Source: Corbicula japonica (taxonomy: Eukaryota > Mollusca > Bivalvia > Venerida > Cyrenidae). From it: DNA of 64,000 bases. Made by a program: the position numbers and the translations under genes. Of the stretch, positions 34,816 through 45,978 are shown in pieces. The stretch is taken from NCBI GenBank assembly GCA_038501625.1, contig JAZAYU010000012.1, forward strand, positions 10,847,338 through 10,911,337, read 5' to 3'. How positions within the stretch are numbered: the stretch's first letter is position 1; the number at the start of each line of letters is the position of its first letter. The notes under the pieces were generated by a model. The model did no database searches. It was given only the letters and a program-made list of their open reading frames with translations, and had not been told where the DNA came from.

Positions 34816-36439
34816 ATTAATGTATTTTGTGTAGAAATAATGACGTTGTTTAAGCACCAGCGAATTGGAATTAAATATGCTATATTAACACGAATGCTCA
34901 CAGAGGTACCATAGAACTTTCCACAGTCGATGCTTATTTGTACAGTGAGCACTATTCGTTACCAACATTCATAAAGTGTTGGTTTAGTTGAGTCTGCAGA
35001 TCTGGCCAAACTTGAAGTTGATGAGCGTTAGAAGAAGTATTTAACAATAAATTAGGATGTTGATGCATTTATTATTTTCACTTAAGCTTTATGCTGCTCA
35101 TATTTTTTGTTTGTGTTAGAACGATTTTCTCGGAAACTATTTCAGTAACTCGAGAAGCACTATTTGTATTTAAATTAATTTATGAAATTCTCGTTATATC
35201 ACTGTTCTGAAAATTTTTCACAATTATTTCTTTACTTTAAAGGATGGTTTTTCATTGCTTGCAGTATACTCTAGTAGATCGCCCTTACATAGTAATGATA
35301 ATGCATGTTGTCTACCTTACTGTAAGAAACCGGATCCGTTATATTGCATGTGTATGTGGTAGCAGTCATTGGGGTCAGGGGTATCCCCGGAAATCTTTTA
35401 AAAGTTAAACTCAATTTGGATTGCAACTGCGGCGAGTCCAATCGTTCACTATTATTTTGACGAATTGGCACTAAACATTGAAGACCAGAATATACTTATT
35501 TCAGGTATGAGTTGCTTTGGTATATTGTTCACGAATTTCAGAGTTCTCATGCAAACGGTTTTTCTTTTGTTTTAGTATGTGCTTGGTAATTAGAACATGA
35601 ATTAGACTAAATTGAGCTTGCACACATTAGTACATCCTTAGCTAAATACATTTCTTCACTAAAATCTAGGAGAAATAAGTATTCCCCCAAAATTCATTTT
35701 TGAAATTTTAGCCGGTTTTCGCCTTTTGCAATGTTTGCGACCCCTTAAAATAGATGAACAGGTAACTTTGAAAACCACCGAACACGATAAATATGAAATT
35801 ATTGCATGCTCGGTTTGACTGAGACTGTTGAAGACTTATTAGCAAAAACATAAAATACCGCATCGTAATCAGTGCTCCAGCTTGGATTTCAAAAGGACAT
35901 GGACATAGAGAGATCTCATAAAACCAGGACAGTCTTTGCGCAACAAGCTCAAAATTAGGCACTGTTATGCAAATCTTTGAGAAAGAGCATTGTATATAAA
36001 TGTCTCTCTGAATGAGTAATTGCAAATAAAAGATCAAATGTAATGCAATGAAGACATGAAAAGTCATCCAACTAACTAGTTTGAAACGCTCGCAGCTCGG
36101 GTTTTAACATTCGAATTTTTAAATTCTGAGGTTGATAAGCTGATCACAACTAGTTATGGATTGAAATGATTTTTCAACATATTTGACTAACGAAGTACTT
36201 GTTAATATATGACACCAAAAACTTAGGTAACATGTCGCCTTTTATCATATTAGTTGATATAAAACAAAAACAAACTCATTATTGATACTACCCTGGCACT
36301 CTGAACGTGTAATCATAAAGTGCAATTAACCTCCTGTGGCCATCCTATTCGTTAAACTCTGACGTTCGTAGCTAATTATACGTATCGATGACTGTCTTTT
36401 AGCGTACCGCCGCCCCATTGACTACGCTTATGATTTTAG
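34816..36439. other. No gene recognised
   Basis: AT-rich. The only recognised item is a dispersed repeat copy at 35740-35840. Confidence 0.45.
35740..35840 (+). repeat. Dispersed agatgaaaagggaac-type repeat
   Basis: aatagatgaacaggtaactt, gaaaaccaccgaacacgat, aaatatgaaattattgcat and gctcggtttgactgagac. Confidence 0.8.
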
Positions 36440-36915
36440 ATTTTAAAAATGTGTCCATGCTGATCTCCTATGTTAAATAATTGTCATCTCACGTTTGCTT
36501 AACCTCCGGTTATTTCTGAGAACATTCACCAAATTGCACTGGATGTCGCAAACAAATTGCAAAATCCCTGACCTCCCTAAGTTTACTTTAAACAATGGTC
36601 ATCTCACATTCGCTAAACTTCTGTTAACTTCTAAGAACATTCACAACATTTGCACTGGAAATCACAAAAAGCAAGATCTCTCTTTAAAAGTCAATATTTT
36701 TACAATGAAGCAAAGTTCTGAGCATTTGCTTCGTACTAAATGCTTATTTAAAACCTCTTGTCATATGCTATAAGCCTCCACTATTTCACGACCATATGTT
36801 TGGTGATTTATACCAAAAGTTAGAAAAAATTTTAATGTGAACGCATGGGTAGAAGTTTTCATCAATTTTCAAAGTGAACGCAGTGACAGGAGTTTTTTGA
36901 GACCCGCATTATTTC
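36440..36915 (+). repeat. Solo relative of the foldback-2 arm
   Basis: Shares with 46140-46450 the segments aacaatggtcatctcacatt, gagcatttg, aagcctccactattt and gaacgcatgggtagaagttt. Substitutions are frequent. The inverted partner arm is absent. Confidence 0.8.
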
Positions 36916-37739
36916 ATATAACATGGCATACACCTATATTAACATCATTAAAACAAACAAAAAAAAACAACAAGAAACTGTGCAAGAACCTGTAATATAT
37001 TACATGTTGAAGTTCTAAATAAACAGCAATACCAACATTCAAACGAAATTGTTGACGATCGGAATAGTAATTATAATCCGTTCGAGTTCCTGTCAGGCTG
37101 CTGTTGGGAAATGGTAAGATTTATCACCAGCTTAAATGCATTACTTAAAAAAAAACGAAAATATATATAAGTAAACTTATTTTGTTTGACATCAAATAAA
37201 ATTTAAGCGCTTTTATTTCAAAGCGACTTAAAGTTTTAACTTCAGTGCCATGTTGTTGTTTTTTTTGGGTTAAAGGTTATGCTAATGACCGACTAGCTTT
37301 TTGTAAACTTTTGTTTACAGACAGTATTTCCCGCCAAAGTCGGATATTCGTGAGTCTCTAAGAAAAACATAACCGGTTTCTTGCTTTTGACGAACAAAAT
37401 CAAGATAACTTAACGAATCTATTTCATATATGGCATCATCCTGAACAGTTGTTTGATTCAAATAAGGGATCGGTTCAACTTATGTGCAACTAAAAATTTT
37501 GCTTTAAAGATTTGGATCACGTGACTTTCTAAATAAAGACGCATAACATTATTTCTATACGGTGTAGAAAATACAACATACGTATGTTTACATAATTTAA
37601 CATGTCGTTATAGATCAGCTCAATTTCTGATTTGCCGTAACTACAATGTTCAAATATTGTTTCATCAACATTTAAAAGACTTTTCTTGCAAGTAGGGGGA
37701 GCGAAATAGCATTCGCATGCTTTAGACGGGCGGTTTTGT

Positions 37740-38090
37740 CTAAAGTGACAACGTCCGGTGCCGCTATTGACCGGTGTTACCCTTCAATGTTCAAGTTTGG
37801 TCCATTATAATATGTCGGTCATCAGGATGACCGACAATTAAATTAAGTAATCAAGTAACACGATTATCAATATTGAAGTCTTTTCCGGTAAACATCTTCT
37901 CTATATATCAAGCAATCAAACATCAGCCTCTAGACTATCTTTTTGCATCCGTAAACAGGTGCCATAGTCTAAATAATGCGCTCCGTCTGGTACGTGATAT
38001 CACTGTTAACCGGTGTTCAGGCTAAAGATCTCAAGTTTGGTCGATTATAATATGTCGGTCATCAGGATGACCGACAATTAAGAAATAATT
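37740..38090. repeat. Two copies of a hairpin-bearing repeat
   Basis: At about 37813 and 38054 the segment tataatatgtcggtcatcag then gatgaccgacaattaa recurs. The 11-bp arms tgtcggtcatc / gatgaccgaca enclose two bases. An accggtgtt motif precedes each. Possibly termini of one non-autonomous element. Confidence 0.75.
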
Positions 38091-38473
38091 CTACTACTAT
38101 TCAGTTCTTCAGTTATGGTCTTTATATTTAGTGTTAAAGTCCCTGTAAATGTTTGGCATTGGATTGTATGGTGTCAATATTTTACACAGCATCTCAGAAT
38201 ATAAAAGAATGGAGAAACAGACTGTGAACTTTTTCCCTTTGAATGCCGTATAGAATATTGAGTAGTGTCAACCCGGGGATAGGCGGCGTGGACCTAAATA
38301 TGCCTTGCTAAAACTGAGAGCTCACTTATTAATGATATGACTAATAAATAGAAAGACAACACAAAGATCAATTAACTACAAAAAGACAACGAACTGACAC
38401 TGATTAAACATATTTGAAAGTGAAGTTGCAAAAATATTTTAGCAAAAGTCATTTTTTGTTGCACCAGCAATAC

Positions 38474-38758
38474 ATTAACAGGACCCATCTCTATGTAGCT
38501 CATGAAAACAAGAACTTCATATCATGCCGCATTAACAGGATCCATCTTTATGTGGCTCATGAAAACAAGAACTTCATATCATGCCGTATTAACAGGATCC
38601 ATCTTTATGTGGCTCGTGAAAACAAGAACTACATATCACGCCGCATTAACAGGACCCATCTCTATGTGGCTCATGAAAACAAGAACTTCATATCATGCCG
38701 CATTAACAGGACCCATCTCTATGTGGCTCATGAAAACAAGAACTTCATATCATGCCGA
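38474..38758 (+). repeat. 57-bp minisatellite, five copies
   Basis: Units start attaacagga at 38474, 38531, 38588, 38645 and 38702. Because 57 is divisible by three, two frames remain open (for example HLYVAHENKNFISCR repeated). No start context, splice sites or domain. Confidence 0.93.
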
Positions 38759-39189
38759 TATATATTAATCATGATTTGAAATATTATCATGATTGGACCT
38801 TTTTTTTTTCAATTTCAGTTGAGTTACCAACCGATTTTACGTCGGTATTGTAATGTTAGAATGCATGAGAAACTAAAAAAAATATGAATACTAAATTAAA
38901 AAAGACAATTATAATAAATGTTTAAAAACGGTCTGGAAATAATTATTAGATTCTATTTACTATCGTTTGTCCCAGCTCATTTGTGACCCTCATTTTTTTG
39001 TTCTTAGTTTGTTAAACAACAACAAAAATTGAAAGTAATACCTTTTTCGTAAACTAAAAAAAAAACTCCTATGTTGCAAAATCCAGAAATTTTCTCTAAA
39101 ACTGATATCAAGCTTACAATCACAAACTTAATTTTTCTATTGCATGTGGCCATTGTTTACAGTATTGATCTCCATTTTGTGAGGTAACT

Positions 39190-40060
39190 CGTGACGTCAT
39201 CGCGATTAAAACGGAGCGGAGAAGTTCTCAAACGTTATTTTTACTGTCAAAATGTGATATCGACTTACGTACAAGACAAAATACCTAATTTGTTAACTTG
39301 TGACAATTCCAATTGATTTGCGATGTTTTGAATTCATACCTCAATCACTTTTGCAAAAATATATTATACTGTAAGATAATTACAGACATATTTTAATAGA
39401 TCTACCCTCGTTATATCGGATGTACAAACACAAGAGATCACATGTGATAGATTGAAAATTATAAAAATTTTGTTCTTTATTAGCGGTATGTTTTTAATAA
39501 TTATACATTTTCATTAGCGTACAAGGACGGCTGCATACGGCCGGACCTTGGACGGACACTACGACGTAGAATATTTCGTTTTTGTATACCGGTAAAAAAT
39601 TACCTTAATAGGAATGTATGTACCTAGTGGGTAACATGTTTCAGATAATGAGGGTGTTAACAATTGTATTTAGTCGTGTTTTAAACTATAAACGTCCGAA
39701 ATAATAAAATTCGGTACATATTGAAGTGTGGGGTTGTGGGAGCTCGGTACCGTGATTTGTCGGCTCGATGCTCCGCGATTCTTTTTGTATCGCGTTTTAG
39801 TTCGTTTTCACGTTTTCCCTCGGCGAATAGCATGTCGAAACTGTCATGTTTTGTTGTTCATATTACACTGCCTTTCTTCCGGTTTGATGGGAATCTTGAA
39901 TATAGTCGGACCAGCCGAAAATTGGGGTAGAAATACTGAGATAATTTCTGCCCGCCTTCCGCCGTTTGCGTTAATCTTCGTCTCTTGGGTTATTTCCTCG
40001 CAGCGTCGGCTGACAAATTTAAATAGTAGCGTTCGCTTAGTTGGCTAATGAGACATTGGC
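39190..40060. other. Relatively GC-richer stretch, no gene assigned
   Basis: It includes a CRE-like TGACGTCA at about 39192 and two overlapping + strand ORFs (39721-39930, 39728-40048). Neither shows a recognisable domain. It could be promoter-proximal sequence or an unknown repeat. Confidence 0.3.
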
Positions 40061-40300
40061 ATACAAATCTATAAAAAGATTCATGTAGATTTGTGAAGAG
40101 AACAATAAGCCGTAGGACGAATCTTAAATTCCGATTAACGCCGGAGAGTGTCACAGCGTGAGGGCTAAATTACAGCGAATTGTTGTTGTTTATTTATATA
40201 AACCACTTACGCAATCGATGATGTCTGTATAGCATAGTTTGTAAGTTGAATGAAACGTTTTGATGAATCTAACATATGTCATAAAAATTCGACCTACAAT

Positions 40301-42820
40301 TATGGAAAGCCAGAGCTGTCTTATATTGTTGTTTTCGAATTTATTCAACCGCTTTGGTATTATATCAGTTCATTTCTATAATATATAAAACCAAAACATG
40401 TATTTATTGAACCAAAACTCATTATATTAATTCACACGTACAATATATTATACGGACTCGTCGATATATGAAACCAATATACCTTTATATAGATTCAGTC
40501 TTGCTTTGTTTGTATTGGAAACTGTATTGAATGAAACCAGTATGTTCAAATATGAATTCACATTTTAATATATACAACCAACTGCCTTTGTATACTGCCA
40601 ACTTGCGCATATATAAATATATTTTGAATTGTATTTAACGAATGTATTAATATTTAAAACCGAATTAGACATACATAAATCCAACTGTCCTTATGTGGAA
40701 TGAGAGTATCATTATATTATATCATTTTCACGATATATGAAAGTAACTGTTCATATATAAAACCGAAGAAGAAATATATATATTCGCTTCGTCCTTGTAT
40801 GAAATCGAGTAATACTTATATTATTTCGATTCATCATTCGTTGAACCAACCATTCAAATGTGTAACCAATGTTGCAATATATCAGTTCATATTGACATTG
40901 TATTTAATGACTGCATCTTTTTATCAAACCATAGTAGACATATATGTATCCATCTGTCCTTGTGTGTAACGAGTGTAGCATTATATGATATCATTTTGAC
41001 AATATATGAAAGTAAACTGTTCATATATAAAACCGAATAAGAAATATATATGTTCGGTTTGATATACAGTAAGAGCAGCTATCATTATACTTAACCGAAA
41101 TGCATTGCTTTTATTTCATTTAACATTATATTAACTGAAAACGTTCTTATATTAAACGTAAGATCAATGTATGGATACAATAATTCTTTATATATATCCG
41201 TTTCGACAATGTGTCGTACCGTTCTTCGTTATATGAAACCGGCTTGTCATTATATTGACGAGACTATTTGTTGGGAGATGTAGTTTACTTCAACACCGGC
41301 TAGGGGTCAGGTTTAAAACACGGCCCGGCCGTAAAATAAAGTACGGCCCAAAAAGAAAAACACGGCCCTACCCCTTAACTTTTTTATTTCTTAAGATATC
41401 TTCAAAATTCTTTTTGCATATGAAAGGGGACCCTCTTGGCTATATTAGAAACACTTTCTTTTGAAAATATTTCAATAAGAAGTTAATAAATTTTTGTCTC
41501 AAAGATGGGCCGTTTTTAGATTCAAAGTTAGTCAGAAACGGAAAACACGGCCCTACCCCTTAACTTTTTTTATTTCTTAAGATATCTTCAAAATTCTTTT
41601 TGCATATGAAAGGGGACCCTCTTGGCTATATTAGAAACATTTTCTTTTCCGTTTCAAAAGAAAGTGTTTCTAATATAGCCAAGAGGGTCCCCTTTCATAT
41701 GCAAAAAGAATTTTGAAGATATCTTACGAAATAAAAAAGTTAAGGGGTAGGGCCGTGTTTTCCTTTTTGGGCCGTACTTTATTTTACGGCCGGGCCGTGT
41801 TTTAAACCTGACCCCTAGCCGGTGTTGAAGTAAACTACATCTCCCAACGAATAGTCTCGTCAATATAATGACAAGCCGGTTTCATATAACGAAGAACGGT
41901 ACGACACATTGTCGAAACGGATATATATAAAGAATTATTGTATCCATACATCGATCTTACGTTTAATATAAGAACGTTTTCAGTTAATATAATGTTAAAT
42001 GAAATAAAAGCAATGCATTTCGGTTAAGTATAATGATAGCTGCTCTTATTGTATATCAAACCGAACATATATATTTCTTATTCGGTTTTATATATGAACA
42101 GTTTACTTTCATATATTGTCAAAATGATATCATATAATGCTACACTCGTTACACACAAGGACAGATGGATACATATATGTCTACTATGGTTTGATAAAAA
42201 GATGCAGTCATTAAATACAATGTCAATATGAACTGATATATTGCAACATTGGTTACACATTTGAATGGTTGGTTCAACGAATGATGAATCGAAATAATAT
42301 AAGTATTACTCGATTTCATACAAGGACGAAGCGAATATATATATATTTCTTCTTCGGTTTTATATATGAACAGTTACTTTCATATATCATGAAAATGATA
42401 TAATATAATGATACTCTCATTCCACATAAGGACAGTTGGATTTATGTATGTCTAATTCGGTTTTAAATATTATTACATTCGTTAAATACAACTCAAAAAT
42501 ATATTTATATATGCGCAAGTTGGCAGTATACAAAGACAGTTGGTTGTATATATTAAAATGTGAATTCATATTTGAACATACTGGTTTCATTCAATACAGT
42601 TTCCAATACAAACAAAGCAAGACTGAATCTATATAAAGGTATATTGGTTTCATATATCGACGAGTCCGTATAATATATTGTACGTGTGAATTATTATAAT
42701 GAGTTTTGGTTCAATAAATACATGTTTTGGTTTTATATATTATAGAAATGAACTGATATAATACCAAAGCGGTTGAATAAATTCGAAAACAACAATATAA
42801 GACAGCTCTGGCTTTCCATA
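40301..42820. mobile_element. Foldback element 1, 2.52 kb
   Basis: Left arm 40301-41465 and right arm 41653-42820 are inverted copies with only occasional differences. Ends are TATGGAAAGCCAGAGCTGTC and its complement. TACAAT lies directly outside both ends (40295-40300, 42821-42826). The 187-bp spacer carries a third partial copy of the inner arm (about 41542-41649), so it can also pair. Mirror-image ORFs (41255-41464 + and 41654-41863 -) are products of the palindrome. No transposase. Confidence 0.95.
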
Positions 42821-43030
42821 TACAATCAAACGCTGACAATAATATCAGATGTCTGGATATTGGGCGGTAAAAACACAAATGATTTGCTCGGAATGCACGC
42901 TCTTTGCCGCTTACACCATAAACATAATTTATTATGACGTACAATCAAACGTTAACAATACGTCAGACGTGTGGTATAAAAAGGCATGAGTTGCACGAAA
43001 TGCACGCTTTTTGCGCGCAGCACGTGGAAG
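42821..43030. repeat. Diverged 120-bp tandem pair
   Basis: tacaatcaaacgctgacaat at 42821 and tacaatcaaacgttaacaat at 42941, followed in both by atgcacgctctttg / atgcacgctttttg. It abuts foldback element 1. Confidence 0.75.
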
Positions 43031-44013
43031 GTTTTCGCCAAGGGTGGTAAATCTTTCTGTTTTCTTTTGCGTTTGGTCTAGGAAAGATTCGCATGAATAA
43101 CACGCAACTTGAAAGCAGAATTATGCATTTCACAGATCGAAAGAGTAGCTTTCAACATTCGATTGTTGAACCAATATCACTATAATTGTACATCCTATTT
43201 TGAAAATAAACATTTTAAATTAAGACTTTGTCACATCCTATTTGCCTTTCTGCATTAAAAAGGCTTCCAGTTATCAATGAATACATAATGTACTTTCTTT
43301 TACATCAGACTTCACATCAGATCTTTGACCAGTAGATAGTTGTTATTATTACTGCGCTTGTTGTTGCTTTTGTGTTTCCGAGTTATTGTTCCGCACGTGC
43401 AAAAAAGTGTATCTTATCAGGTGTCCGATTCAATAATACATGTTCATTCTCGTATCTATTTTCGGAACCAGTATAGACTCTTGTAGTCTACGTTACTTTA
43501 CTTTAAAAGCTTGTGATTTTATGTCTTCGATTTTAAATAATATTTTTGGAAAATTTCAGTTTCATTTGTTTTACTGTCAATGTCAATGTTTAAAAATAAA
43601 GCAATTAACTTTAAAATCCACTTTAACTAGCGCAGCTTGTTAACATAATGAAAACGTCATGTTTGACATATCCCCCGGTCTTCAATTGTATACATGACGT
43701 CAAGCGCCTTTTCGTACCTCGGCATTTTAACGTTAGAGCGGATGGCAAAATTTATTAAAACGTGAATATAAGAGGAAATGAGACAATAATCAAAAAAGTG
43801 AAAAAACGGTCTGGAGATATTTATATAATGGTTATATATACGTATTCTTTTCACGTTTTTTTTATTTTACTGTAAAAATATTGAAGGTCACAATCTCAGT
43901 GGGACAGACTATACTAATATTAACAATTCTTTTTTTGATGGTGATATGTTTAAGTTGAAATGTCTAGGGAAGAATTCTCAGTGAGACGTATAATAGTTTG
44001 GTTTATTTGACAG
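43031..44013. other. No gene recognised
   Basis: AT-rich sequence upstream of the + strand EGF exon. No signal-peptide exon was found. Confidence 0.45.
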
Positions 44014-44148
44014 AATGTGTAGATGGAACATATGGACAAGGATGCAGCAGGTTATGTCACTGTTCAGATGATCTAGCTTGTAACAAGGTAACAGGTCGAT
44101 GCCCCACCGGGTGTGATATCATGTGGGGAGGAGATATGTGTTCTGAAT
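44014..44148 (+). CDS. EGF-like domain exon of an unidentified + strand gene
   Basis: Acceptor ttatttgacag, donor gtgagt, 135 nt, phase 1-1. Encodes ECVDGTYGQGCSRLCHC, SDDLACNKVTGRCPTGC and WGGDMCSEC, the eight-cysteine EGF-like pattern of MEGF-type receptors and the same phase class as the EGF exons of the minus-strand phosphatase. Neighbouring exons of its gene were not found. It could belong to a second receptor of this family or be a stray duplicate exon. Confidence 0.75.
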
Positions 44149-44944
44149 GTGAGTATCTTGCAAAACAGTATCTAGATCTAGCTTGTTTTCTTCACTGTTC
44201 TTATTTTTCTACACGTATGTAAAGTAAAACTTATGATTTGTTAGTAGGGATTCGACCCTATGATTTCGACGAGATTCCGATGACGGTTATGCGCATGAGC
44301 AAAAAGCAGTACCAAGGGAAAAAACTTTGTTTCCGGTTTGCATATTAGGCTTTCTGATTGGACAATATGACTTTCATCCGGGTGCAATAGTCAAGATTGC
44401 TTGCTTCCGGATTTTTAAATCTGAAAATCCGCCATTTTGTTTCTCGATTCAATAAGAAAATGGTCTCCTTCCTTAGATGGACGATGAATTTAGACTCGAA
44501 GTGGCCTCATCTATCAAGTTAAAGATGATCCGGTACCAATGAGAACCCTACCCGTTGTGGATATTGACAGCAGACCTTTCGCGTAGTTGCGTTAATTATT
44601 TTGTATTGGTTTTATTTCTATCCCAACGGGACGTTTACGGCTGTCTTGAGTAAATGTTGTCTAAAGATGGCATTTCCAATCGAAAATGGATTTGTTGCTG
44701 CGCATAAACAGATAATTGGAACAAACACTGTAAAAAAAAACCTTCGCTTGGGTTTGTTTGAAATGTCAAAAGAGACGAATGCATTTTTTTTTAATTTTAG
44801 AAATCGCTACAATCTAGACTTCAGTTTAAAAATAAATACACCCAGAATAGTAAATAGATAGACCTTCAGTAACGGCGGAATAAGTGTGAAACATTATTTA
44901 TTTGTAGCCGTGCAAAGGCATAACAAATAAAAAATCTTGATATT
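44149..44944. other. No gene recognised; promoter-like motifs
   Basis: Contains an inverted CCAAT motif (gattggacaat, about 44357) and a ccgccattttg motif (about 44430), followed by a 21-codon ORF starting MDDEFRLEV at 44479. Suggestive of a promoter but no gene follows. Confidence 0.25.
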
Positions 44945-45978
44945 ATAACAGTTTTTATTGCATGGTGAGACAGCAATTGCAAAGATAAATTTCAACAATA
45001 ACTTGCAACAGGAACCACTTGGCTACTGTAACAATTTTAAAGCGGGCACGGCGAAGCCGTGTTTTCCAATACAGTAAAACTTCGAAAACTCGAACATCGA
45101 AAACTCGAGCACTCGGCAAAACTCGAAGTAGTTTTGCTGGTCCCGGCAATTTTCTTATATATTCTATATAAAAATACCATGGAAAACTCGAACTTCAAAA
45201 ACTCGAATTCTCGAACACAGGTGTCGGTCCCTTGAAGCATATTTCTTCTTTGTTTGTATTGGAAAACTCGAGTAATAAACGACTGATAAAATTTTCGCAT
45301 TTGGTAAATGGTGACGCGTGGTTTTCACACGTTGTGACGGGTTATAATTGGCAGTTTATTGCCAATCGCCAACGTCTATTGTGTTTTAATTGATCTGATT
45401 AAAGCAGGTTATGATGAAAGAAAATGATTTTATGATCACTCGGTAGGCGGCTGCGTTGAGACGAGGTTGTTTGTTGTTTTTTATGTTGACGGGACCTAGT
45501 AAATTTTACACGCGTATAAAAAAACGACGCACCGTTGTGAAGTATACTAGTTCTCGGACAATGTCAACACGAAAGGTTTAAAAAGCAGTTTTCTTGAAAA
45601 AAATACCTCAAAAATGTTTTCAAACAGATATACAGGTTTAAAGAAAATACAATCTGAAATGAATCCTTTATTAATTTAGCTGATATTCAGATAACGTACT
45701 CAACAACAAGGTAACATACATGTGTTTATACGACTTGACTTAAAAATCGGACCTCATAAAGTGAAGCTTCGAAAACTCGAGCGCCATGGAAAACTCATTT
45801 TCATAATCCCCCTGAGTATTCGAGTTTTCGAAGTTTTACTGTAATAGAATTTGCAACAAAAAAATGAACACTTGCAGTTTCACTTTGAATTGTTTGCACG
45901 GCGAATGGTTGCACGGCGAAGCCGTGTTTTAACCCTTTCCTTAATAGATTAACCATTATTGCGTGTGCGAACAGTTTA
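44945..45978. repeat. Hairpin-bearing host repeat, copy A, with insertion
   Basis: Matches 48716-48970: taacagtttttattgcatgg, gagacagcaattgcaaagat, CACGGCGAAGCCGTG (45047 and 45912) and attgcgt.tgcgaacagttta. Copy A is split by the TA-flanked element at 45072-45841. Confidence 0.88.
45072..45841. mobile_element. pogo/Tc1-like non-autonomous element, 770 bp
   Basis: Terminal inverted repeats CAGTAAAACTTCGAAAACTC / complement, TA on both sides (45070-45071, 45842-45843). The uninterrupted paralogue at 48842 shows the empty-site arrangement. Interior lacks a transposase; ORFs are short. TA target and CAGT ends suit the pogo/Tigger group. Confidence 0.88.

Noticed and set aside
41255..41863. Two identical 69-residue ORFs on opposite strands
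   Set aside because: They are the same arm sequence of foldback 1 read in both directions, with no domain or start context.
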